The position numbers were made by a program, and so were the translations under genes. A DNA stretch of 64,000 nt from Otis tarda (taxonomy: Eukaryota; Chordata; Aves; Otidiformes; Otididae). The DNA lies in assembly GCA_026413225.1 (NCBI GenBank), contig CM048554.1:57247463-57311462 (forward strand), in the 5' to 3' direction. Shown piece after piece: positions 22,477 through 35,477 of this stretch (position 1 is its first letter; each line of letters starts with the position of its first letter). The notes under the pieces are model-generated. The model worked only from the letters and a program-made list of their open reading frames with translations, searched no databases and was not told the origin of the DNA.

Positions 22477-24810
22477 AATCATAGAATCATAGAATGGTTA
22501 GAGTTGGAAGGGACCTTCAAAGGTCATCTAGTCCAAGCCCCCTGCAAGAAGCAGGGACATCCCTGACTAGATCAGGTTGCTCAGAGCCTCATCCAGCCTG
22601 GCCTTGAACATTTCCAGGGATGGGGCATCCACCACCTCTCTGGGCAACCTGTTCCAGTGCTCTACAACTCTCATTGTAAAAAATTTTTTTCTAATATCTA
22701 ATCTAAACCTAGCTCCTTCTAGTTTAAACCCATTACCCCTTGTCCTATCACAACAGGCCCTACTGAACAGCTTCTCCCCATCTTTCCTGTAGGCCCCCTT
22801 GAGGTACTGGAAGACTGCTATCAGGTCTCCCCAGAGCCTCCTCTTCTCCAGGCTGAACAGCCCCAACTCTCTCAGCCTGTCCTCATAGGAGAGGTGCTCC
22901 AGCCCTCTGATCATCTTTGTGGCCCTCCTCTGGACCCTTTCCAACTGGTCCATGTCCTTCTTGTGTTGGGGACTCCAGAACTGGATGCAGTACTCCAGGT
23001 GGGGTCTCACCAGGGTAGAGTAGAGGGGGAGAATCACCTCCCTCCACCTGCTGGCCATGCTCCTCTTGATGCAGCCCAGGACGCGGTTGGCCTTCTGGGC
23101 CACAAGGGCGCATTGCCCGCTCATGTTGAGCCTCTCGTCTACCAGCACTCCCAAGTCTTTCTCCTCAGGGCTGCTCTCAATCCATTCTCCGCCCAGCCTG
23201 TATTTGTGCCTGGGATTGCCACGACCCAGGTGCAGGACCTTGCACTTGGCCTGGTTGAACTTCATGAGGTTGGCACGGGCCCACCTCTCCAGCCTGTCAA
23301 GGTCCCTCTGGATGGCATCCCTCCCTTCCAGCGAGTCGACGGCACCACACAGCTTGGTGTCATCAGCGAACTTGCTGAGGGTGCACTCTATCCCACTGTC
23401 CATGTCGCCGACAAAGATGTTGAACAGGGCCGGGCCCAACACGGACCCCTGAGGGACGCCACTGGTGACCGGTCTCCACTTGGACATTGAGCCGTTGACC
23501 ACCACTCTCTGAGTGCGGCCATCCAGCCAACTCCTTATCCACCAAGTGGTCCATCCATCGAACCCATGCCTCTCTAGTTTAGAGAGAAGGATGTCATGCG
23601 GGACAGTGTCAAAAGCTTTGCACAAGTCCAGGTAGACGATATCCGTTGCCCGTCCCTTGTCCACCGATGCTGTTACCCCGTCATAAAAGGCCACCAAATT
23701 GGTCAGGCACGATCTGCCCTTGGTGAAGCCATGTTGGCTGTCACCAACCACCTCCTTGCTCTCCATGTGCCTTAGCATGGTTTCCAGGAGAATCTGCTCC
23801 ATGACCTTGCCAGGCACGGAGGTGAGGCTGACCGGCCTGTAGTTGCCCGGGTCTTCCTTACTCCCCTTTTTAAAAATGGGGGTTATGTTCCCTCTCTTCC
23901 AGTCATCGGGGACCTCACCAGACCACCACGATTTCTCAAATATGATGGCCAGTGGCTTGGCAACTTCATCTGCCAGTTCCCTCAGGACGCGCGGATGGAT
24001 CTCATCAGGTCCCATGAACTTGTGCACCTTCAAGTTCCTTAGATGGTCCTGAACGTGCTCTTCGAGCACCGTGAGCGGTTCTTCATCCTCACAGTCCCTG
24101 CCTGTGCCTTCCACAGCTTGGGTGGGGAGACAAGAGCCCTTATCAGTGAAGACTGAGGCAAAAAAGTCGTTGAGTACCTCAGCCTTCTCCACATCCCGGG
24201 TAACCACGACACCCGTTACCTTCCGGAGGGGGCCTACATTCTCCTTGGATTTTCTTTTGTGCCCTACATACCTGTAAAAGCTTTTCTTGTTACTTTTTAT
24301 ATCCCTGGCCAGATTCGATTCCATCAGGGCTTTAGCCTTCCTCACCCTATCCCTGGCCGCTCGCACAGCCACTCGGTAGTCCTCCCAGGCTACCTGTCCC
24401 CGCTTCCACCCTCTATAGGCTTCCTTCTTTACTTTCAGTTGGTCCAGGAGCTCCTTGCTCATCCACGCTGGCCTCCTGGCCTTTTTGCCCGACTTCTTCT
24501 TCATCGGGATGCACCTCTGCTGAGCTTGGAGGAGGTGCTCCTTAAATATAGACCAACTTTCCTGGGCCCCTCTTCCCTCCAGGGCCGCCTCCTATGGCAC
24601 TTGGCCCATCAGGTTCCTGAAGAGGCCGAAGTCCACCTTCCTGAAATCTAGGGCAGAGAGCTTACTGTGCAGTTTCCTCGCCGCCCCGTGGATCTTGAAT
24701 TCCACCGCGTCATGGTCACTGCAGCCAAGGCTGTCCATCAATTTCACGTCCCCCACCAGACCCTCCCTGTTGGTGAGCACAAGGTCGAGCATGGCACCCC
24801 TCCTTGCAAT
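22477..24810 (-). mobile_element. CR1 LINE, long copy with near-intact reverse transcriptase
   Basis: The longest retrotransposon in the window is about 2.3 kb on the minus strand. From its 3' end (low coordinate) it has ATTCTATG-type octamer units, a conserved 3' UTR of about 90 bp, and then ORF2. The 5' end breaks off within the C-terminal part of the endonuclease domain near 24810, so the 5' UTR, ORF1 and most of the endonuclease are missing. The sequence is markedly more GC-rich and CpG-bearing than its surroundings, which fits a fairly young insertion. No target-site duplication is evident. By remembered family features it is closest to the CR1 subfamilies common in Neoaves; the exact subfamily is not claimed. 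Confidence 0.96.
22567..24809 (-). pseudogene. CR1 ORF2 (partial endonuclease, full reverse transcriptase)
   Basis: ORF2 of CR1 encodes an endonuclease-reverse transcriptase that nicks the target and copies element RNA there. A 645-codon frame (22567-24504) is uninterrupted. Within it are NYRPVSL (residues 221-227), motif [12 protein letters not shown] with catalytic Asp 293, [11 protein letters not shown] (348-358), motif C FADD (379-382) with Asp 381 and 382, and then the thumb and C-terminal domain ending ALSNLI. The frame continues upstream in the same phase through one TAG (24592-24594) into the end of the endonuclease, where the SDH motif with its catalytic His is seen at about 24712-24720. 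All visible reverse transcriptase catalytic residues are kept. It cannot mobilise itself, because the endonuclease is truncated and the TAG separates it from the reverse transcriptase. Confidence 0.94.
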
Positions 24811-26307
24811 TAGCACATTGCTCTTCAACTTTCAAAGATAAATACATTCTGACTTATACCAGGTCATATGCTTTATTAGATCCTTGTTGGTTCACACACA
24901 AATACACATTTGGTTTAAAGTTCAGAACAATCAAAAATTTTGGCCAACAACTTCTCTAAAATTTAGCTTTTAACCTAAATTTCCTCCAGAGAAAAAGGAG
25001 GCTAAAAACACTGCACTTAAGTGCTACATTCTACATTCTTTCTGAATAAAATCCTTTTCACTTGACAGAGAGGAAAAAGCAATGCTCTCAGCAGGAATAA
25101 GTTTTATGTGCATCTGTTGTCACTGCTGAAGTAATGTCATTTGTACTAAAAAGTGCCCCTCATGTAGCAACTGTGTAATGTGTTCTCCCACCTTGCTGAC
25201 AAACAGCTGTTTTCATTGCTTAAAAACCTTTAAGTTCAGATACTAGGTCCAAACATCTGCAAATACGATGAAGAAGGAAACATTTATCCAAGATACTTTA
25301 CAGCTTTATTACTCTTCCATGCTACTGATAACACTACTTTTCTCCTTATAGCGGTGGCAGTATTGAAGAGTGCTGCCTCCACAGCACTGACTCCATTTAT
25401 TAGTCAGTGTTTGCATGTATTAACTTCTAAAGCATTACAGATTAGCTGAATATTACTAAGTAGAAAACTGAACATGCACATTTTTTAATCCATTTATGTG
25501 TAACATATTTATTGGAGATGCACTACTCTTTTGTAACTAACATTCAGAGCCATAGTTTGTAGTCTTACACACACTACACAAAGCAGCAATCAAAATGAAA
25601 TAATGTTGAAATAGTCCAATTCAGTCTCACAGATTTTCACTTAAAAACAGCAAGGAAATCAGTATTCTCAACTTTTACATAAATAGTAACCCTCATTTTT
25701 CTCTCTTAAATGACTGTGTTTAATTTCTGTTGAGCCCAAGTGGAAAAACATCAGCAAAAAAGGCATCCTTATGGACTGAGGAGTAAATCCAAAATGGAAA
25801 TAATGTGGTAAGTGAAGAAATTGCAGTGCAATAAACATTAATCTGTTTCAGACAAGACAACTTGTTGTCTAGTAATACTTGCTGCTTGAATCTGAAATCC
25901 CCTTCTCTGGCTTGGGTTATTCTTCCCTCCTGAATTCACCTGAGTGTGGCACAACAAAGTTGCTGTCTGTATTAGATGATTGGCTTTCTGACCCAATTCA
26001 GAAACATGATAAGTAATTAGTTCAATGAAATATTACTAGCAGATCCAGAAATAAATAGACGTTTTTTGTCAGGCTGAGACTAAACACTAGTAAGATACAG
26101 ACAAGCAAGTGTCATATAGCATTCATCACTTGTAAGGTAAATGACTTCTTCTGAATTCACTCAGGCAGAAAATGAACAGCTGCCAATGCTGATCAGAGAG
26201 AAATAAAATGCTGCATTTAGGCATGAAGCGGCCTTTTGTTTTCTTTTTCTTTTGTTAAAATCATATTTTTCCTCTATGGAAGGAGAAAGATTGGCTTGTA
26301 AATGGGG

Positions 26308-26328
26308 AAAAAAAAAAAAAAAAAAAAA
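26308..26328. repeat. A21 homopolymer
   Basis: A run of 21 A residues, with no recognisable retroposed sequence upstream. Confidence 0.97.
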
Positions 26329-29300
26329 GGGTTTCCACAGCTTTGGTGTGTGTGTGGCACTGTAAAAGTATACAAGCAACTCAGCTTCCACATCTGTAAC
26401 AGCACAGACTGAAGTACTCATTCAAAATCTGTTTTCACACAACTCATTAATATATTCAATATTTAAGTATCAACATGGCAACTAATATAGAAATGTAAAT
26501 AATTTTTACTTCTTTTACTGAAATGATGAGCCTATGGCAAGACCTAGTGACCTCCTCATCAGCTACCAAGGGGCATGCCATGGACTGGTCAGTAGGGGCA
26601 GCAGCAGTTCAGACAGATGGGTCCAAGCCAGCTCCAACAGACATTTCAGCAGCAATACAATCATGTTCATGTAAGCTCCAATATGACTTGTACATGCCCA
26701 GAAAAGACCTCCTGTATTTACTCAGGTGGCTGATGTGCTGCTGCAGCGTTACTGCCACGGCTGCTCCCTGAGCAAGCAGACCTCTGCTCACTCAGGCAAC
26801 GTGCCCACCCACCTACCATCCCACCCCAAACTCTAGCCTAGCTATAACCAAGTAGACTGACACTGCATTATTAGTAAAGCAGTACCTCTTTTATCCCACT
26901 AAGTCCTCTACATATGGTAGAATAGGGAGGGGGGGGGGTGTGGAGAAATACCCTCTCAGTCCCTAAAAACTTTCTGACATTTCTGACACTTGCGAAGTCC
27001 AACCAGGCCTTAGCAGTTACTTTAGGAAAGTAAGAGTCTGCAGAGGAAAAGCTCTTCCTGAGGGAGAGCAGAAATCAGACAACACCTCCCTCCCAAGCAT
27101 TTTGGTAGCCAGTCTTACAGAGGTGAGTTCATTTTAGTGATATACCAATCTGGGAAGATTTACTATGTGCACAGAATGTCTTCCAGCGCAGTAGAGTCGT
27201 TATCATACTTTATCTGGGGGCATTACAGCAAAGAAGATTGAGCAAAGAATAAAAGCTGAGAGCATTGCATGTGTAATTTTTAACTTTAGCAGTAAGCCCT
27301 GTTTTAGTCATATAAAATATGTGGTTTTGCCCTTTAACAAATGAAATTCATTCCTGTTGTGGCCTGTATTTTCTTCTTTTATTCTCAAACACTATAACAA
27401 TAAGCATTAGATCACCTCCTAGAAAAATAATTAATTATTGATCCACTTATAAAAAATTTGAAATTCTTATAAAGTTCCCTTCTGTACTGACATAATTATT
27501 AATGAACATTTCACTGCCTTTCAGACTTGCTGAAAGTTCAGTGGGGTATAGTAACAATGGATACAGTCAAAAGTGTGAGTACTTATCAGTCAATTATTTG
27601 CTCTGTCAGGAAAATTCTCGCTGAATTGTAAACATTTTGAACATGAAGGTCTTGAATAATGATTCCATAACACATACTCAAGTTAACAAGAGTGATGTAT
27701 TCAGGTCAAATCAGTTCTGAGTTCTGAACATGTATTTTCCTGGAATTCTAGGCACTTTAAACTTCATGTAAGTCTTATTGATGACGTTTCTATCAAATTT
27801 ATATTGAACTAGGTTTATTGAAAGTTCACTGAATTCAGCAAGTTGCTTGTAGGTAAGAGCTCTCCTACAGGGGAAAACCAATCAGAACTACTTGAACCAT
27901 TTGGTTTGGTAACAGGGATGAGAGTAATTTTTCTACAGTACAGGAGGTCCTCTTACGAAGATTTTCTTCTAAGATAGAAAGACCTTTATTCAGAAATAAA
28001 GTGCTTTTTGGTTTGTTTTAAGGAGTAATGAGAATTTAATCACATTCTTTTGGAAGAGAACTATTAGCAGAGAGGTATAGAATGGCTTTTAAATTTTTTT
28101 TTAGTAGAATACATAAAAATAAACCCTTCAGATTGATCAAAAAGTAAGCATTTTTTTCTAGTCAAAACAAAATCATTCATTTCACATCCAAAGCATATTC
28201 CATGAGAGCTCAAGTGAGAGAGCAATCTGTTTTGTGCATGTCCTGCCTTAGCAACTTTTTAAGCAAATAACTGAATCAAGCAATTAGCAACTTTTAAGCG
28301 AGTTGCCAAATCAGCTTTTCACATGAAGACCGTAGACTTCAGTGGAACCAAAAGAACAAATAATGGCAAATCAAATCTAGCCTAAATGTGGAAAAAAAAT
28401 CAATGGAGGAAGTGAAAAGGAATGCAGTCTACTCATTTATTACAGAGGATGACCCTAAGTTTTTTATTATACTAGTGTTTTACACCATATTCTTTTATAC
28501 TATGTTTTATAAAAGTAGACAAAGAAGGTGAAATCTTCAGCCCTTTCTAGTAGATAGGGTTTGGTAGGGCAAGTACTGATGATCCCTTTTTCAAAGAACT
28601 GCTACCTCTCTCACAGATGCTATCAGAAACGGCTCTTTGAACACTTCCTCTCCAACTTGACATCATGCAAGTAGGTCAGTACATACAGACAGTTATGTAG
28701 AAACAGCAAAGCAGCAAGTCAGAAGATGACAGCGAGTTCAACATTCTTAATAATTTAAAGAATTGCTAAACAGAGTAAAGGAAAACATAACTATAAGAGT
28801 GTTAAGAGAAGCATCGTGCAGTCACAGGGCAATAAATGGTTGCTCAGGAATCCCTACAATTCTTGCTTGAACTTTTGTTATCTACTTCCATTAAGATTCA
28901 AATTGACTCATTTCACAGTTCAATAAGAAGTGTCTTTGCATTTTAGCATGAAGAAATTTTCTCAGGTTTCTGTTGTACAGGGAAGAGTCTCCAGAACAAA
29001 GACACATAAAGTTCACGGTGTCAGTTCTACCAAGTAGAAAACTGGAAAAGTTGATAAGAGTACTGAAGTCCTTCTGTATCAGGTTAACTTGTCCTGTTTG
29101 ATATTTGTGGCTGCCACAGGGAAATTTAGGGTGGGGTATCTGCAAGAACCACTTAGCTGCATATCACTTAGTGCCAAGTCTAAGATTTACTTACTAAATA
29201 AGATGGGTATAGTGGGTGAATATAGCACCTTCTATGCTAAGATTTCAATGCTATGACACTCGCACATTCTCTACAGACACCATGACGTGCAGCAAGGCTC

Positions 29301-31306
29301 CTGTCTCTCCACTCCACTTGTGACTAACACCGTAGACTTGCAGAAACTCAACTCCAGGTGCTCAATGTGTCCGAGTCCAGGCTGGGGGCTTGACCTTTAT
29401 GTGTAGTGGTTTCACCTCAAGCTCAGCATTCTGCAAGATGCTGGGCACCTGTGGCTGTGCTACCATCTCAACTACATATTGTTCTCAAACTTGGAGGACT
29501 GGCATAAACTGCTGCCCCTTTGTCTTTCTTCTAAGATCCATGAGCAGTTGTTACCCAGATCATTATCACTTTCCCCACCACAGCTGCTTTACAAGGATGT
29601 AAGGGTGTTAATAGTTTTTCTGTGCTTTGTTTTGCCCTAGCTGCCAGAATAATCTCATCAGTGAACAGCTGGGCAGATATAGCCCAGGACTCATTTAATC
29701 TGAGTGGTGCCTTAGAGTGTCCATCACAGCAGGTTTGTAAACTAAGAGTATTTTCTGCAGGGTGCACACGAGTGCCCAAAGTCAGAAAAATTGGAACAAG
29801 AGTTAATGTATTTTGGGATATAGCTTTCTATTTGGAAATGCCACGATGTCAAAACCTCTAGCTACTGGTATTCAGAAGCTGAGATAACAGGAATATCACC
29901 TCATCAGAAAATACACAGAATCTTACAAAATCATACTGAAATCTGAGAAACAAAACAGGGACACATACCTACAAGAGATTAATCAAAAATATTCCTCCAT
30001 ACATGTAAGACTGACAAACAAGAAAACCAGTATAAGGAATTTATCAATCAGTAATCAATATTAATCTGGATGTTTATTTTTATACCATAATATACCATTC
30101 CTCTCATGTGCCAATCAAATTGTTTTTCATTCTATTATCTTGAGGTTAAAAGAGGAACTTATCACACCTGAACTTCAGTTAGGTTAGAAAATGGATTGCT
30201 CTTTTTTTTTCTAGTAACCAGACATAATCTGTTCAAGCTTAACTTGTTTTCTTAGTGAAAATTCATCTCACAGCTCTGTGACTACCTCATTTGGTATAAT
30301 GCAAGGGGAACTAAAAATACAATAAAACCTACTTTTGAATGAGAAATTTATGCTGGAACAAGAAAATCATAACAAGGATTCTCAAGATCTGGATGACTTC
30401 CTGTTGGTATGAAGGCATCCTGGATGAAGTTCTAGCTTTAAGTCACTTCTAACTTTCCCACTGAATTTGATGGGGAATTAATTCACTCCCTCCCAATTGA
30501 TGGCAAATAATTTTTATATACTTCTTTTTCTTTACAAGAATGACAGTGTCTCTCCATCTGTTTCTGAGGGTGAAGTCTTTTTTGTTTGAGATGGTCACAC
30601 AAAAGACGTGACAAAAAGAGGCAGTATTAAGATATAGGTGGACTGCACTTTTAAAAGTCATCTGACTACTGAATAAGCAGAGACCAGAATATGGCTCCTT
30701 AGGCTAGATTCTTTTTAAAAGAGGTACAGTGAGCAAATTGATTTTGTGCGCATTCCAGATAGCTCTTACATATTATGGTTTTGATCTTCAGTCAATTATC
30801 CACTATAATAGCATTAGATTTCAATGTAATTAAATGATTTTACTAGAAAATGCTCATAGTAGCATTAAAACACAGTCTATTTAAGTCAATATGGCACTGC
30901 ATAATCTACAAATTAGTCATAAGCACTATCCAGAAGTGCAAAAATTATGAAAAAAAATGTAGACTAATGCAATACTAAGTATACGGATGTGAACAACAAT
31001 GTGGGCTGTTTGCAATGGAATAACAATAAACACATTTCTTACATTAAAATTATTTCACTTGTCTACCATGGATTGGAGGTTACACCAATTTCTTGGGCAA
31101 ATGTTCACTCATTGTCATCCTGATTTTGATCTCATCATGTAAAGAAAAGCTACAAAATTGGCCAAGTATTTCTATCACACTATAAAAATACCTTATTAGA
31201 AAAGAAGCTGTTTCCCATTAATAAACCATAAATAAATCCTCCTCTTTCCTAATAGGAGGAGTCAATAGGAGATCATCCATTTAATTCAATAAGAAAATGT
31301 TCTTCT

Positions 31307-31327
31307 AAAAAAAAAAAAAAAAAAAAA
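31307..31327. repeat. A21 homopolymer
   Basis: A run of 21 A residues followed by GAAAG. No retroposed body was identified next to it. Confidence 0.97.
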
Positions 31328-34300
31328 GAAAGTTCTACATAAAATTCTTGTCCCTTCATTGCACTGCAGTGAAGAAGGAGAAACTATCTGTGTATTAATA
31401 TTTTTGTTTTGCTTTGAAACATTGTACATATTAGTGTTACTTAAAGAGTGAGTCACTAGCCTAAACATATGCCTTTGAGACAGACTGGGTGTCCGAGACA
31501 TCTGCCTGGGTTTGGCAGATTTCACACTGGATCCAGGGACATCTGCAACCTTTTGGAGCTGCAGCTGGAGGCCAGGCAGGACAGTCTAGGATGGTGTACA
31601 CATGGCATTAGATGCCTATGTTTAGGTGCCAAATCTCTCAGTTTACAATTGTCCTTTTCTTAGAAAAAAAGCCTATCAAGTATCAAAACGCAGTTTCTCA
31701 AATCAGCTGAGACACCAGCTTGAGGATTGGTAAGCTTCAGATTAAATCATAAAAAAGCAGGCTGTGATCCAGATGTGTTATTAGACATCAAAGCATAACA
31801 GGAAGAGGAAGCATGTGATATACTATGATCTTACTTATAAGCCAGGCATGTAATCACTTTTCCCTGTAATGCCAGTAGGAATTTGCTGCTACTAACTGCA
31901 ATCAGATACTGCTGATCAGTACCGTCATAATAGATGACTCTCCCAAGCTCAACACAAGCTGGAATCATCTACCACTTCCCACAAGAAGGCCTAGCTGGCT
32001 GAAGGATGGGGGCACCTAGGCCTTGCACAATGTCAAACTCCATGGCAATGTCTATCACAGTTATCAGTGCTATGTTGCTGATGCAAGAGGAAGTAGCTGC
32101 TAAAGGAAAAACCTGTCATCGTAAGATGCAGTAAACCCAAGCTTTTCTTGACCACCATACACACCATCAAATCTTCCCCTACACCAAGTCATACTTGGTT
32201 GTAGAAGGTTGGTTGGTAAGTTCATACAGCCATGGAAAAGCCAGCCGCACCAATGATTCACTGTTCAAGGCCTACACCCGTCTTAAACCAAACACATTGT
32301 TATCTTCATAATCTGTTCTTAAAGGGTTTAAACAGATTCCTGTGTTTTGTTCAAGAAAGGTATAGATGTTGCAGAATGAATCCCTAGAATACTCCTCTCT
32401 CTCTCTCTTATTCTGACAAGTATCTCATTTAATCCCCACCAAAATTTCTAACTTTCAGCATCTTTCTTAAGTGACAAATAAAGTTATCAAGCTGCTCAGA
32501 TGACAACAATTTCCCTTTCTCCCCCTGCAGAAATTCCATATACCAAAATCAGCTTTTCCTCATTGCTTTATAAGGACTTGAAAAAGATTATGTCAACCCG
32601 GAAAATTTCCTGAGGTTTCTATAGAGTATGACATTTGTCTATCAATATGAAGAAAGATTATGCACAAGTAAGAGTTATTTGTTCTAAATAGTACTTCAAA
32701 ACATACATTTACTGGCTTTCATAGCAATGTTTGCTACATGTAAGCCTAGCATTTTTCTAACATGTTCACAAAATCTGCATCATGAATCCTCATTAACTCA
32801 GGGAGACAGAAATTATAATTGTTACCATTCCCACTACGCAAAGAAATTAAAGTTCCAACTGAAGAAAGCACATAAGCAGTTACCAAGTGTTAAACAAGTG
32901 CTGTGGATCCTGTGAAAGCTAACAGCTAGAATTCAGTTCCTGGAGGAGATGAATAACATTTCATCATCAGCAGCCTCTTGATCTCTTTTCCCTGTGGTTT
33001 TCATTTATTGATTTGTAATAAAAGCATCCCTACCAAAAACATCCACCAAAAGTTGTTTATCCTAATTTCCCCCCCTTCAAAGGGAGGAAAAAATCATTAA
33101 TCATCTCCCAGTAGCTCACTCCTATTGGAAAAACCAACTTGTAACTGCACTTGCTTCTAGAGCTGACTAGCTCCTTCAACACTCACATATGTGAAAAAGT
33201 TTTCACTGGTATTCACCTGTCTTCTTGAAGAGGGAGTTAGATGATTTCTCCATTATCCCATGCTGCAGACACATATCTGGAAGGTCCCAACTACTTCACT
33301 TCCGTTCATTCTGCAGAGGTACAACCAATGGCAGTCTTTGCACCACAGAGAGGATATTCAGTCAGGATAGATGTCTTCCCCATCTCTACTAGCAGATGCA
33401 GTAGGCATTTTTCCCTACTGCCATACCAAAATAATCATCAAATGGCAGCTGGTAGCTGCTGATTTACTCCAGGATATTTGCTTAGATTACAAAGTTTATC
33501 AAGTATATAGCAATACTGCAGATACCATACATATTCTTTCTAAATGGAATACAATAATAATTGTAATTTTAAAATATTTTAAAAGAAATGTGTTTAACTG
33601 AGGTCTTTTTGAGTGCTTTCCAATGTTAGATCCTCTACTATGTCTATACTTTAATTTTTTTAAAGTAAATGTCACATAACCTCACAAGTTGGAATTTTAA
33701 GAAAGAGTCCAAATAATAAACTCCTTTAGAAAAATCACAGTTGTTAACTGAAACACAGTTGGTCCTGAAAACAATTCATTTCCTAAGAAAATATAAAGAT
33801 TCGGTGAAGCCCAGAGCAACACATGAACTTCACTTCTTGAAGCTAATAGGTTCCATGAAATCACATTAGTGATGTTTCTTCCTGTATTTTGTTAATATTT
33901 ACAATTTTTCCCCCCACAAAGTGAATCACTACTCCTCCTCACAGTCATTTTTATTTGAATTTGCCTTTTCTTCTAAAAAATATAAATTGAAATAAATACA
34001 TTTTTACATTACAATACTCATTTCAGGTTTTCTCTCTCCTCCCAGCTTTTTCCACACCAAACCCACCAGCTCACCTAAAAGTCCTATTTGGTCTGAACAA
34101 ATAAGACTATTTGTCAAGCACTGCACTAGTTCTTTTCAGCCTCCTACAGTGGAGCCTGAATCTGTTGAAAACTCTCTGCCAGCTGGATAACTAGCCTTTT
34201 TTTTTTTCTTCCTATTTTTTTAAATAATCGAGAGTAAGACTTGCACATTTTTTTTTTTCAGGCTTTTAGTTATAAAGAGGATACTGAGGAAATTAATTAG

Positions 34301-34930
34301 GAACATATGGGTAACCATAACTTTTTTTTTTTCCTCCTCAAACTTCCCTTTTATGAATCTGTCTCTTACTAGCACAAGGTAACTCAAGACCTCATCCCTT
34401 AACAAAGGAATACTGAGATATTGCCTTAGGTTCATAAAGAAATGTTTACATAAGAAATAGATAATGAAGTTATTTTGAAAAGAGGAAATGCTGTAAAATT
34501 CTGATAAGAGGCTAAAAATGCAACTTTTTCCAGTTCACTCAGCACATTTATTAACGATATTTTCAGTTCTTGTGATGTTGCCAACAGCAAAAACTGGACA
34601 TCGCAAAGTAGACTCAGAGTATTTTCTCTCAGACTAACCCTTAAAATTGGTTTTCTGCGCACGTATTCTTGGCTTCGTCATAGAATGGATTTCAGTTCAG
34701 AGAAATAAGAGTCAATATGACAAACATGAAAGGTAATAAAACAGACCCATTTCTGAACTAAACATGTTCTATAGCAGTGAGATGGAAGTAAGCATTACCC
34801 ATGTTTCTGCTCCATGGCTGAATACCTAGCCAGATCCTCAACTTATGATGATCTCCTTATCAAAATAAGCTATTGCTGGTTCTGCAGTCCCCTCTGAAGA
34901 TGTGGGCAACTACTCAAGTGTTTGTGGAGG

Positions 34931-35477
34931 TGTTGTAGTTTAACCCTGCTCAGGACTAAGCTACACAGTCTCTCTCTCACTCACTCCCCCCACCCTCCAA
35001 GGCCTCACCATGGTCTTCACCATGGGCTGCAGGGGAATCTTGGCCAGGAGCAGCATTACTCCTCCCACTCCTTCTTCACTGACCTTGGTGTCTGCAGCCA
35101 TTCCTCTCACAAGAAATTCTTCACAATCGACAGGCAGAAGCCTCTCAGGTTCTCTTTGCATCTCCTCTCCACTTCTTGCAACCGGGCTGGGCCAAGTTGA
35201 GCCCAGACAGCCGCCGGGTGGGAGGCCAGAGCATGAGGGCCACAAGGCTCACACCTCCCCCTCTCTGCCCCCACTTCTGCTTCTTCACTACTTTTTTTTT
35301 TTTTTTTAATTTTCCCCTTCTTAAATATGTTATCACAGAGGCATTATCACTGTCACCAACTGGCTCGGCCCTGGCCAGCAGCAGGTCTGCCCTAGACCTG
35401 GCCAAGTCCACCAGACAAAGGGGAAATTCCTAGCAGCTTCTCACAGAAGCTACCACTGTAGCCCCCACTGCTACACA
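34931..35477 (-). mobile_element. Solo LTR of an avian endogenous retrovirus
   Basis: A 547-bp block has LTR ends (on the minus strand it starts TGTGTAGCAGTGGGGGC and ends TTAAACTACAACA) and a sequence pattern I recognise from a bird LTR type found in very many genomes. The hallmarks on the plus strand are TTGTAGTTTAACCC followed by the CTCACTCACTCCCCCCAC stretch, the CACCATGGGCTGCAGGGG segment, and TTCTTAAATATGTTATCACAGAGGC. The last contains the minus-strand TATA-like box CATATTTAAG (about 35320-35329). GC and CpG content are higher than in the surroundings. There is no primer-binding site or polypurine tract beside it and no second LTR or internal gene, so it is most likely a solo LTR left by recombination. 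Direct target repeats are not evident, perhaps through decay. Confidence 0.82.
35292..35307. repeat. T16 homopolymer inside the LTR
   Basis: Sixteen T residues inside the solo LTR; on the LTR's own strand this is an A-run just downstream of the TATA-like box. Confidence 0.95.

Larger units (their letters stand above)
24811..34930. other. Non-coding sequence with simple repeats
   Basis: Ten kilobases of AT-rich unique sequence. Simple repeats include A21 at 26308-26328, a G-rich run near 26927-26938, A21 at 31307-31327 and a (CT)n stretch at about 32393-32407. Patches around 26520-26800 and 29260-29600 are GC-richer and CAG/CTG-rich, with open frames up to about 82 codons, but show no recognisable domains or paired splice sites. 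No RNA gene or mobile element was recognised here. Confidence 0.6.

Noticed and set aside
22894..23490. 198-codon plus-strand frame, and the 131-codon frame at 23057-23452
   Set aside because: Antisense shadows of the GC-rich CR1 reverse transcriptase frame.
24259..24651. 130-codon plus-strand frame
   Set aside because: Antisense shadow of the upstream part of CR1 ORF2.
34961..35433. Four overlapping frames of 85-99 codons
   Set aside because: They fall inside the solo LTR and reflect its GC-rich composition; LTRs of this type do not encode these proteins.
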